This document shows positions 1 to 5,441 of a DNA stretch of 5,519 nucleotides, in pieces. Under the pieces are notes generated by a model that had not been told where the DNA came from, made no database searches, and saw nothing but the letters and a program-made list of their open reading frames with translations. The position numbers and the translations under genes were made by a program. Numbering within the stretch: the stretch's first letter is position 1; each line of letters starts with the position of its first letter. The DNA is from Candidatus Omnitrophota bacterium (GTDB taxonomy: Bacteria; Omnitrophota; Gorgyraeia; Duberdicusellales; 4484-171), in assembly GCA_021735105.1 (NCBI GenBank), contig JAIPHS010000064.1:1-5519 (forward strand). The letters run 5' to 3'.

Positions 1-1228
1 GTGGACTTTCCTTTCTTATCGGCAACCGTAATCGCTCAAGAAGAATCTTATTCTTATATTCTTCTAAACTTTGATCTTCCTTGTAACTAGCCATTAATTT
101 ATAGTATTGGTAAGCTAGTAAAGCATTCAATACGTTGATGCGGCTATCGATGTCCAGTTCTTTAAGGAAAGGAGCAAAATTTTCATTATGGCTATTTGTA
201 ATATTTAGATATACTCTGCGCTCTTCGCTATTGAGGCGTTTGGTCTCGTAAAATAAATAACGCCTAGCCGAAGGGATATATCTTATATTTTTAATCAACT
301 TTTTTTCTTTATTTTCTCGTCTTTTCGCATCGATCTGCTGCAATCTATGGAACAGTTCTTCCGGCACATAAATCGGATAATTAAAATTATAAACATCTTC
401 CTTGATGAAGATGTCGAGAAGAGCGGCTATACCTTGGGCACAATTGGCGCTCAAAAAATAATACTTAAAACGCCTGGTGAGCAGTTCGGCAAGGTGATAG
501 ACAAGTATCTTTTTTTCAAAAGCGGTAAGCTGGAGTGTATACTCCCACATATCTCTGGACTCTCTATTTGATATAACCTGATCATGGAAGTAATAGAATT
601 TATCGGAATACGTAGCGGTGTAACCACCAAATAGTCCATTGAGCACATACATTACCATGTTTTCGTTAATTGGAACTGTGGCGCCATAAGCTATGGTCGT
701 GTCGAATAGGCCGAACAGTTCATCACTGTCCTTTATCTTCAGATTTAAAAGGGCATGACCGAATGAAGAAGCGGGGTTTCCCAAATATGCACTGACATAA
801 ATCACACTGATCTCTTCAATCTGATTAAGACGGGCCCATTGACTTAAAGCTGGGCAGAGAACTTCATCGCATCTGTAATCCGGAAGATCCAGTTTCTCAT
901 TAAGCCAAGCATATCTAGCTGGAAAGATACAAACAATGTTTGTATCACCTGACTCTCTCTTGATTGTATGCTCCTGAGTAAAATAGGCTTCGATCGTCGC
1001 TTTCAATTCTGCTTGGGGATCAGTTTGCCCTTTGTCGGATAGAAAGAAATCTTTATCCAGTATTAGGCTGCGCCCTCCTTTAAAGTGAAGGAGGTCTCTC
1101 CAAAATGGGTCATCTGCTAAATACAACGCATTTGCTTTTTCGACATAAAGATCGCTCTCTGATGCACAAACAACAGATGCAGATAACAAATAGCCGATAA
1201 GAAAGAAAAGAAACCATACTCTAAGCAT
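1..1228 (-). CDS. DUF4105 / Lnb N-terminal-domain periplasmic protein, C-terminus beyond window
   Basis: An open frame of 409 codons begins at the ATG at 1228 and runs off the left edge without a stop, so the C-terminus is missing. Residues 1-22 form a signal peptide (hydrophobic 5-20, cleavage predicted after VCA); the residue before Cys21 is Val, so it is not a lipobox. The mature part has the DUF4105 pattern: DPFWRDLLHF (40-49), FFLSDKGQTDPQAEL (61-75), CIFPARYAWL (100-109), NPASSFGHALLNL (151-163) and YYFLSANCAQGI (256-267). His158 and Cys263 are the most conserved-looking polar residues and could be a Cys-His catalytic pair; that is inference. From memory, Lnb, a lipoprotein N-acyltransferase of Bacteroides, carries this domain, but transferring that activity here is unproven. 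An AGAGG lies about 10 nt before the ATG. It is 46 bp downstream of the DUF3015 gene with no terminator between, so probably co-transcribed. Confidence 0.85.
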   Translation of the reverse strand, partial: MLRVWFLFFLIGYLLSASVVCASESDLYVEKANALYLADDPFWRDLLHFKGGRSLILDKDFFLSDKGQTDPQAELKATIEAYFTQEHTIKRESGDTNIVCIFPARYAWLNEKLDLPDYRCDEVLCPALSQWARLNQIEEISVIYVSAYLGNPASSFGHALLNLKIKDSDELFGLFDTTIAYGATVPINENMVMYVLNGLFGGYTATYSDKFYYFHDQVISNRESRDMWEYTLQLTAFEKKILVYHLAELLTRRFKYYFLSANCAQGIAALLDIFIKEDVYNFNYPIYVPEELFHRLQQIDAKRRENKEKKLIKNIRYIPSARRYLFYETKRLNSEERRVYLNITNSHNENFAPFLKELDIDSRINVLNALLAYQYYKLMASYKEDQSLEEYKNKILLERLRLPIRKESP

Positions 1229-1274
1229 CAAAGTATGGCCTCTTGAACTGTAGAAAATTCTAGTATTAATGATT

Positions 1275-1748
1275 TTATGCTAAATCTTGAATGATTGTGT
1301 ACATCATCTTTGCTTTTTCAAGGCGATCCTTGCATGAATAGCAATCACCTTCAACCGCTTCACGGAGATTTTCTCTAAGGTCCTGAATAAACTTTTCCTT
1401 TTCTCCTGTCTTTTCGGACAATACGACCAACATATCTAAATACTTGCCATCTCCTTTAGCGAGATCTTTTTCGATAGAATCATATGATTGGTAGATATAG
1501 AATGCTAATTCTGCTTTACCACCCTTACAAGCTTCTGGTGTAGTCAATCCGGAGGTTGACGCTGTAGTGCCCCAATCCCAAGTAAAGTTACTGACACTTG
1601 CGCCTATTGGCCAATCAGGAAAAATCATCGCACCTAAACCACATTCTTCATAAATCCCCTTTAAATCCTTAGTTTCTTCGGCATAAATGATTGAAGCCGA
1701 TGCAATTACTACTCCGATTAAAAGCAGCACTACTAAACCTTTTTTCAT
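1275..1748 (-). CDS. DUF3015-family exported protein
   Basis: This encodes 157 residues. A signal peptide covers residues 1-23 (Lys-Lys, a hydrophobic core, then IYA with cleavage before EETK). The mature part begins with the family-type ECGLGAMIF stretch (35-43), followed by an aromatic, Ser/Thr-rich stretch containing TWDWGTTASTSG (56-67) and then a helical C-terminal half. There are four mature cysteines: 36, 74, 136 and 139. The last two form a CYSC pair that could make a disulfide or bind a metal. DUF3015 has no established biochemical role that I know of. I recall DUF3015 genes often lying beside DUF4105 genes, and that is the arrangement here. The ATG at 1748 is fixed by a strong Shine-Dalgarno, AAGGAGGGG, ending a few bases upstream. 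A sigma70-type promoter lies about 100 bp further up. The protein is likely periplasmic. Confidence 0.8.
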   Translation of the reverse strand: MKKGLVVLLLIGVVIASASIIYAEETKDLKGIYEECGLGAMIFPDWPIGASVSNFTWDWGTTASTSGLTTPEACKGGKAELAFYIYQSYDSIEKDLAKGDGKYLDMLVVLSEKTGEKEKFIQDLRENLREAVEGDCYSCKDRLEKAKMMYTIIQDLA

Positions 1749-1829
1749 TTTCCCCTCCTTTTTTTACTAAATTTATATTAACAGTCGAAAGTTTCTCCGG
1801 CTGATTATAAAAATTACTTCAATTCATGC

Positions 1830-1845
1830 GATATTGACAGATATC
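1830..1845. repeat. Inverted repeat GATAT-N6-ATATC near the DUF3015 start of transcription
   Basis: GATAT (1830-1834) and ATATC (1841-1845) are exact reverse complements around 6 nt. The element covers the transcription start expected from the promoter just upstream, about 1847. A repressor operator in this position is possible but is inference; five-bp arms also arise by chance in AT-rich DNA. Confidence 0.3.
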
Positions 1846-1853
1846 CAACATCT

Positions 1854-1882
1854 ATAATACTTATCTACTTACATAAAGTCAA
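1854..1882 (-). promoter_or_regulatory. Sigma70-type promoter for the DUF3015-DUF4105 operon
   Basis: On the minus strand a -35 box TTGACT (1882-1877) is followed by exactly 17 bp and a -10 box TATTAT (1859-1854). Each differs from consensus at one position. The predicted start is near 1847, giving a 5' untranslated leader of about 100 nt before the ATG at 1748. There is no other gene upstream on this strand until the beta-CASP gene ends at 2071, so this promoter gives the operon its own start. Confidence 0.75.
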
Positions 1883-1910
1883 GTTCTTTTCACATTTGCA
1901 TTATGTGTAT

Positions 1911-1922
1911 GCTAACTTTAGC
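1911..1922. repeat. 12-bp palindrome upstream of the -35 box
   Basis: GCTAACTTTAGC has arms GCTAA and TTAGC around a 2-nt centre. It begins 29 bp upstream of the -35 hexamer of the DUF3015 promoter, where an activator dimer could bind. Only the symmetry and location support a regulatory role. Confidence 0.3.
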
Positions 1923-2070
1923 AACCGGACATCGATTGGAGTTCCGGAGATACAATACTTAATTTTTAGCAAAAAAGTCGCTGTTACATTTTTCATTCGT
2001 TTCTCCAGTCAAAAGATCTCTTTTCTTAATTCATTTCATTTATAGAGAGGATTTCGACAGGAACAAAACG

Positions 2071-3363
2071 CTAAATTTCAAACACTTCTTTATCTCTTAA
2101 TATCTTAACATTCTTGTGCAAGCCCAAGAATTCTTGAGGTTCAAAGGTGTGTATTGGAACTAGAGTTTTGGGATTTAAGGCAGCAGCAAACTGCTTTAGG
2201 TCTTTACCAATGGCATGGCCAGCTGTATGAATTTGAATTATTGAAATACCTTTTTCTTTACAGTTTCTTACAAACTCATCTTTAAGATAACCTTCCCACA
2301 TAGAATATATTATGGCCATTTCGACAGTTTTCCCTAAGCTTTTCAACATTATCGGGAATAAAGAATTATCCCGCAATATCATCAATATTTTTTCTCTTTT
2401 TTGTTTTATTTCTTCTATCTCAATCTTTTCTGTGTTGAACTTATAAATTAAGTCTTTATGCTCAGTTTTTGCCAAGCTATCTACATGGCTCTTAAAAAAC
2501 TTTACCCTGACATTTTTCCAGTTGTATTGCGGCAGGTGTTTTGAAAAGCTGCCTAAAATATGTAAGATAAAAGCCGTATAAACATCTATTACAAATATTG
2601 TATCTGCCTGAAGGCAAGCCCGGTAAGCTGAAACTAACCTATCGATATTTTGTGATGAAGAAAAGAAAAAAGTTATATTTTTCTTATTTCTTAACATCTT
2701 TACCATTTTCTTTTCAATATCAGTTTCGTTTTTAAACTTCTGCTTTCCTCTGCCAAACATGGTTCCTTCCATAACCAAACAATCAATATCGCGCGGAGGG
2801 TTATTTATCATTCTTTCAAAGAGAGCGCTCTTTCTGCCGTGGCCGCGGAAATCACCTGAATAAAAAAGCCTTTTTTTACCTGACTGGATTAAGAAAGCAA
2901 GAGCATCAAAGCCGGAGTGGTCAACAAGGCAGGCAGTTATAGAAAAATCACCTACCTTTACTTTTTTTCTTTTCTCAATAATTACAGCTTTAAAGCCAGT
3001 TGTTTTTTGTGGTAAGAATATGTTCGAGGCTTCTATCAGCCGGCTTGAGCCTTGGCTCATATAAACCGGTATATCCGGATGGACATATCTTAAGAAACCA
3101 TAGTGGTCAAGATGACAATGGGATATAAATATTGCATCAATTGACCTCTTTTCATTTCGGTAAAGGCCTTTAACCTGCGGAAGTATTCCCAACTTCTTAA
3201 GCTGAGGGATAGTTTTTCCTTCTAAAACTTTCGTGTTAAATCTTTCTTTTTTGATATCAACCAGAGGAATACCCAAATCCACTATAATCCGGGTTTTAGC
3301 AGTTTTTAATTCAACACAGCTTCCGCCGATTTCTTTTGTTCCGCGATGAATGATGAGATTCAT
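2071..3363 (-). CDS. Metallo-beta-lactamase-fold, beta-CASP-type hydrolase (predicted nuclease)
   Basis: This encodes 430 residues from the ATG at 3363. The metal site is complete: SHCHLDH (81-87; His82, His84, Asp86, His87), His149 in VDHSG, Asp171 in YSGDFR, and His405 in VPIH. Beta-CASP features are also present: Glu199 in MEGT, an inserted region of about 200-360 with FFFSSSQNIDRL (232-243) and FVIDVYTAFIL (257-267), and the IHTAGHA motif (378-384), whose His383 corresponds to beta-CASP motif B. This architecture is shared with RNase J and CPSF73-like enzymes, so RNA or nucleic-acid hydrolysis in the cytoplasm is likely. At 430 residues it lacks the C-terminal domain of true RNase J (about 550 residues). 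An in-frame TTG at 3384 would add seven residues and overlap the upstream gene. I prefer the ATG because family members begin near MNLIIHRGTKEIGG. It is the last gene of the three-gene operon. Confidence 0.9.
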   Translation of the reverse strand: MNLIIHRGTKEIGGSCVELKTAKTRIIVDLGIPLVDIKKERFNTKVLEGKTIPQLKKLGILPQVKGLYRNEKRSIDAIFISHCHLDHYGFLRYVHPDIPVYMSQGSSRLIEASNIFLPQKTTGFKAVIIEKRKKVKVGDFSITACLVDHSGFDALAFLIQSGKKRLFYSGDFRGHGRKSALFERMINNPPRDIDCLVMEGTMFGRGKQKFKNETDIEKKMVKMLRNKKNITFFFSSSQNIDRLVSAYRACLQADTIFVIDVYTAFILHILGSFSKHLPQYNWKNVRVKFFKSHVDSLAKTEHKDLIYKFNTEKIEIEEIKQKREKILMILRDNSLFPIMLKSLGKTVEMAIIYSMWEGYLKDEFVRNCKEKGISIIQIHTAGHAIGKDLKQFAAALNPKTLVPIHTFEPQEFLGLHKNVKILRDKEVFEI

Positions 3364-3376
3364 AAAAAATTCTTTA

Positions 3377-4171
3377 TTAGGCAATATTTCTGTACTTTAA
3401 AGAAGAAGAATAAAATAATATCTTTATCCCCTGTTCCTTGGCAGGTTTTTTCCAATCACTTCTGCCTTCAGAATTATCAGCATCTTCCATAACCATTATA
3501 CCTTTAATATTATCAAATTTTTTAACTGGATTAATCGGATAATTTGCCAGCAATTTTTTCAATACTTCAATTTGAGGTTGTTGTTTATAATAATTTACAT
3601 AGTTTGCAACCTGGTCAATCTTTTTAGTTCTAGCTTTTTTAAGCTCAAAAAGATATATATCTTTTTCATCATAACCCACTATATCTACTCTATTTGGACC
3701 TTTTTCTAAAATTAATTCTGATGCAATAAAATGAATATACTTATTCTGACTGCCAAGCTTTGCGGGTAAATTCCTGTCTTTAGACATTGTATTGATCATG
3801 GTTGCCTGTATTTTTTCTTCTAAGATATTTTTAGGTTTTTCTTTTGAACGACTTTTGAATTGTAACTTTTCCATAACTTCACGTTTTCTTTCAGGGTTAA
3901 GAGATGTTATTTTTGCATACTCATTGTTTATATTATTTAATATACTAAAGAGATCCTTCTTAGTTTTAATTCCAGTAATACCCCTCATCTCATAATCTGG
4001 CAGAGTTGATACTATTGTTATGCCGCTATTGGTTGGCCTTAAATGAAAATAATTTTTTATCTTTTCGTTATCATCGTCTTTGACAAACTCTTCCCATGTT
4101 GAAGCTGCCATTTTTGCATACTCTATAATTTTTTTATTCGCATGTTGTTCTCCCTGCGTTTTTTTTCTCAT
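3377..4171 (-). CDS. Predicted PD-(D/E)XK-superfamily nuclease
   Basis: This encodes 264 residues. The C-terminal half carries the superfamily signature: a helix with Glu118/Glu119 (LEEKIQATM), then RVDIVGYD (161-168; Asp163), a beta strand ending in FELKK (175-179; Glu176, Lys178), and a helix with Gln187 (IDQVANYVNYY). This order matches restriction-endonuclease-like and NucS/DUF91-like folds, which cut DNA (rarely RNA) using divalent metal. Residues 1-110 are not recognised. They contain charged helices and a short strand segment (GITIVSTL, 50-57), and may be a specificity or partner-binding domain. The ATG at 4171 overlaps the TGA of the TPR gene as ATGA, and GGGGAG lies 7 nt upstream, so translation is probably coupled. 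The stop is 13 bp before the ATG of the beta-CASP gene. A cytoplasmic nuclease is likely. The substrate is unknown, and a non-catalytic nucleic-acid-binding relative remains possible. Confidence 0.7.
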   Translation of the reverse strand: MRKKTQGEQHANKKIIEYAKMAASTWEEFVKDDDNEKIKNYFHLRPTNSGITIVSTLPDYEMRGITGIKTKKDLFSILNNINNEYAKITSLNPERKREVMEKLQFKSRSKEKPKNILEEKIQATMINTMSKDRNLPAKLGSQNKYIHFIASELILEKGPNRVDIVGYDEKDIYLFELKKARTKKIDQVANYVNYYKQQPQIEVLKKLLANYPINPVKKFDNIKGIMVMEDADNSEGRSDWKKPAKEQGIKILFYSSSLKYRNIA

Positions 4172-4650
4172 GTTGATCTCCCCGGTTCTATCAGGTTGCT
4201 TATAATCTCATCCACGCATTGTAAAGCTTCTTCATCGTCAGGGCAAAGTTCAAGCCCTTTGTTAAAAGAAACAAAAGCTTCCCAATACTCACCTTTGTTT
4301 TTTAAAACCATGCCCTTATTAAACCACACACATACATTTTGTTCAGCTATTTCAAGCACTTTATCAAAACATTCCATCGCTTCCTGCTCTCTGTTCAAAT
4401 TTAACAAATACGCGCCCTTATGTTCTAAAGCATCAATGTTTTTCGGATTTATCTCCAAGGCCTTATTATAACACTTTAACTCTTCATTATTGTTATCCAA
4501 AAGAAAACAAATATACCCCTTACGAAACCATGCCACGTCATCTAGTGGATTGCATTCTATAGCGTGATCATAACAGGCAATGGCATCGTCATACATTTCC
4601 GCATTGCTGTAAATCTCCGCTGTTTCATGCCAATTTATAGATTCTCCCAT
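4168..4650 (-). CDS. Tetratricopeptide-repeat (TPR) protein
   Basis: This encodes 160 residues made almost entirely of four consecutive 34-residue TPR units: about 4-37, 38-71, 72-105 and 106-139. They show the usual small/large pattern and the end-of-repeat motifs ECNPLDD, EINPKN and ELCPDD; repeat 3 ends in EIAEQN without the proline. A short capping helix follows (140-154). There is no signal peptide or membrane segment, so it is cytoplasmic. TPR superhelices bind peptides or partner proteins, so in this operon it most likely scaffolds or regulates the two downstream predicted nucleases; that is inference. It is the first gene of the operon. The start at 4650 is preceded by AGGGGG three nt away, a close but G-rich Shine-Dalgarno directly behind an intrinsic terminator. 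Its TGA overlaps the next ATG. Confidence 0.9.
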   Translation of the reverse strand: MGESINWHETAEIYSNAEMYDDAIACYDHAIECNPLDDVAWFRKGYICFLLDNNNEELKCYNKALEINPKNIDALEHKGAYLLNLNREQEAMECFDKVLEIAEQNVCVWFNKGMVLKNKGEYWEAFVSFNKGLELCPDDEEALQCVDEIISNLIEPGRST

Positions 4651-4662
4651 ATTCCCCCTAAA

Positions 4663-4708
4663 ATTAAAAAATCCCTCGCCGTTGCCAGCGAAGGTTTTGC
4701 TTTTTTAA
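4663..4708 (-). terminator. Intrinsic terminator/attenuator in the TPR operon leader
   Basis: Read on the minus strand, CCTTCGCT (4694-4687) pairs with GGCGAGGG (4680-4673) over 8 bp with two G-U wobbles and a 6-nt GGCAAC loop. It is followed by A, six Ts, AA and four Ts. The upstream ATTAAAAAA (4708-4700) is exactly complementary to TTTTTTAAT (4671-4663), extending the fold; on the plus strand the same stem is also followed by a T-run, so the terminator is bidirectional. It lies between the promoter at 4759-4787 and the ribosome binding site of the TPR gene. It therefore should stop most transcripts before the operon unless it is overridden. Confidence 0.75.
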
Positions 4709-4740
4709 TGTCCGGGATTTAACCCTTCTAACTCGGGACA
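4709..4740 (-). promoter_or_regulatory. Compact hairpin in the TPR operon leader, possible sensor element
   Basis: On the minus strand TGTCC (4740-4736) pairs with GGACA (4713-4709). The enclosed part has a 10-nt one-sided bulge (CGAGTTAGAA) and an inner GGG/CCC stem closing a TTAAAT loop. An A-rich tail joins it directly to the terminator hairpin. The order promoter, small fold, terminator, ribosome site is that of a transcriptional riboswitch or attenuator. I do not recognise a known class, and the short stems make the fold itself uncertain. Confidence 0.4.
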
Positions 4741-4758
4741 ATAACTAATTATAATTTT

Positions 4759-4787
4759 AATATATATCTAAACTAAATTCCCGTCAA
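4759..4787 (-). promoter_or_regulatory. Sigma70-type promoter of the TPR-nuclease-beta-CASP operon
   Basis: On the minus strand a -35 box TTGACG (4787-4782), a 17-bp spacer and a -10 box TATATT (4764-4759) match consensus closely. The expected start is near 4752, so the leader before the ATG at 4650 is about 100 nt and contains both the small hairpin and the terminator. No gene lies upstream on this strand inside the window. Confidence 0.8.
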
Positions 4788-4872
4788 GGTAAAAAATACC
4801 CATTATTTTTTAAAACCGCCCTCTACGGCAAACAATTTTTTTCCAGATTTCCCTTCGCCATATTCAAGACAA

Positions 4873-4893
4873 ATCCTTCGACAGGCTCAGGAT
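4873..4893. repeat. Short palindromic intergenic repeat
   Basis: ATCCT (4873-4877) and AGGAT (4889-4893) flank TCGACAGGCTC. From memory, sequences of the type CCTTCGACAGGCTCAGG are scattered between genes in many environmental bacterial genomes as a short dispersed palindromic repeat. Within this window TTCGACAGG also occurs at 2053-2061, in the other operon spacer. Only one full copy is visible, so repeat status rests on recall. Confidence 0.5.
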
Positions 4894-4916
4894 AAATTTT
4901 TTAAGATTTTTTGCGG

Positions 4917-4950
4917 CTCTTTTTTTTCTTTTTTTCTTTTTTTTCTTTCC
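4917..4950. repeat. 34-nt uninterrupted pyrimidine tract
   Basis: Every plus-strand base from 4917 to 4950 is C or T, mostly T-runs separated by single Cs. The minus strand is a matching A/G tract that would give a lysine-rich run if read as protein. It sits at the border between AT-rich sequence and the GC-rich structured block. It could form unusual DNA, or simply be slippage-prone low-complexity sequence. Confidence 0.6.
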
Positions 4951-4980
4951 GGGGGATAAAACCACCCCTATTGGCAGAGG

Positions 4981-5280
4981 CTTGGCCGCCGCAGCGAATG
5001 TTCAAGGAGCGAAGGCGGGCGGCCGAACTCCTGCTAAATAAATGTTGCTTATATACTAAAGTGTTGTGAGGCCGGTGGTCCTTGACAATCGAGCTACTAA
5101 AGAGAGTTTGCCTGTCAAGGGGCAGCAAGCCGCTATAACTTATCAAACCACCACCAAGGCGGCCGGCTCAGGCCGCCGCTAAAGCGAAGCTTTGCCCCAG
5201 CAAAGCTGAAGCGACACTTGTCCAACCAGCAAGGGCGCCCCAGCGCCCGGATAAGGCTATGCCTGTCTTCCTACCTTATA
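4981..5280 (+). ncRNA. GC-rich multi-hairpin block, candidate structured RNA or mobile-element end
   Basis: By my count positions 4981-5260 are about 56% G+C, against roughly a third in the genes, and inverted repeats follow one another. They are GGCCGCC/GGCGGCC (4984-4990/5018-5024); CCTTGACA/TGTCAAGG (5080-5087/5113-5120); GGCGGCC/GGCCGCC (5158-5164/5171-5177); AGCTTTGC/GCAAAGCT (5188-5195/5200-5207); GGGCGC/GCGCCC (5233-5238/5243-5248); and ATAAGG/CCTTAT (5251-5256/5274-5279). In an AT-rich genome this is how structured RNA genes often look. The plus strand is suggested only by the terminator downstream at 5408-5441. I looked for RNase P, tmRNA and SRP signatures and found none. A folded end of a non-autonomous transposable element is an equal alternative. 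No clear promoter was found. Confidence 0.35.
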
Positions 5281-5293
5281 AATTCAACTATAT

Positions 5294-5390
5294 GGGGAGC
5301 CATGTCTTTTATTCGCACCTATTTTTATGGATTAGATTCGGAATAGTTATTGAAACTATCCATTCTGAATTAATTCTAAACGGGGAGCCA
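5294..5390. repeat. Two direct copies of GGGGAGCCA
   Basis: The 9-mer GGGGAGCCA occurs at 5294-5302 and 5382-5390, 88 bp apart, each followed within a few bases by a T-rich run. The copies bracket the AU-rich hairpin at 5336-5370. They could be protein or RNA binding sites, element ends, or chance. Confidence 0.4.
5336..5370 (+). other. AU-rich hairpin before the plus-strand terminator
   Basis: ATTCGGAA (5336-5343) pairs with TTCTGAAT (5363-5370) with one G-U wobble, and TAGTT (5344-5348) pairs with AACTA (5354-5358). The loop is 5 nt and there is a 4-nt bulge on the 3' side. Thirteen pairs make it the longest stem in this part of the window. It fits as a domain of the proposed plus-strand transcript ending at 5441, but it would also fold from the minus strand. 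Confidence 0.45.
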
Positions 5391-5407
5391 GCATTTTTTT
5401 TATTTAC

Positions 5408-5441
5408 CAAACCCGTGCTTTCAGCACGGGTGTTTTTATTT
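5408..5441 (+). terminator. Strong intrinsic terminator, plus strand
   Basis: ACCCGTGCT (5411-5419) and AGCACGGGT (5423-5431) are exact reverse complements, giving a 9-bp GC-rich stem with a 3-nt loop, followed by GTTTTTATTTT. The minus-strand side has only a poor T-run, so the orientation is plus. No plus-strand protein gene is visible upstream, so it should end a non-coding transcript or a leader. ACGGG at 5380-5384 could pair instead with CCCGT (5412-5416), a possible alternative fold. Confidence 0.7.

Larger units (their letters stand above)
1749..2070. other. Gene-free spacer of 322 bp: 5' leader, promoter and palindromes
   Basis: No credible reading frame is present on either strand. 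From low to high coordinates it holds the Shine-Dalgarno of the DUF3015 gene (1752-1760), a GATAT/ATATC inverted repeat (1830-1845), the promoter (1854-1882), a near-perfect palindrome GCTAACTTTAGC (1911-1922), a CCGGA/TCCGG inverted repeat (1925-1947) and AT-rich sequence up to the end of the beta-CASP gene. I see no convincing intrinsic terminator for that gene. The CCGGA/TCCGG hairpin lacks a following T-run. Confidence 0.6.

Noticed and set aside
347..648. Short frames on both strands inside the DUF4105 gene
   Set aside because: They lie in other frames of a 409-codon frame that carries clear family motifs.
3364..3384. TTG start at 3384 for the beta-CASP gene
   Set aside because: It adds seven residues before the usual family N-terminus and overlaps the upstream gene; the ATG at 3363 fits better.
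3792..4471. Plus-strand frames opposite the nuclease and TPR genes
   Set aside because: They are antisense to well-supported genes, and their hydrophobic composition is that expected of the antisense of lysine- and glutamate-rich coding sequence.
4695..4740. PreQ1-type riboswitch
   Set aside because: The small stem with an A-rich tail is superficially similar, but there is an extra inner hairpin and the tail lacks the loop-complementary segment needed for the pseudoknot.
4901..5146. Minus-strand open frame of 81 codons ending in a lysine-rich tail
   Set aside because: The tail is just the low-complexity A/G tract read as Lys/Glu, the rest runs through inverted repeats, it has no ribosome site, and the protein resembles nothing.
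5071..5168. HDV-like self-cleaving ribozyme, suggested by GGCCGGTGGTCC
   Set aside because: The complementary strands are nested (the inner arm at 5113 precedes the outer arm at 5163), not arranged in the double pseudoknot this class requires.
5219..5225. Integron attC site suggested by GTCCAAC
   Set aside because: No matching GTTRRRY partner lies at a suitable distance, and there is no cassette-like gene.
4981..5441. RNase P RNA, tmRNA, SRP RNA or T-box leader
   Set aside because: None of the conserved signatures I know for these RNAs is present on either strand.
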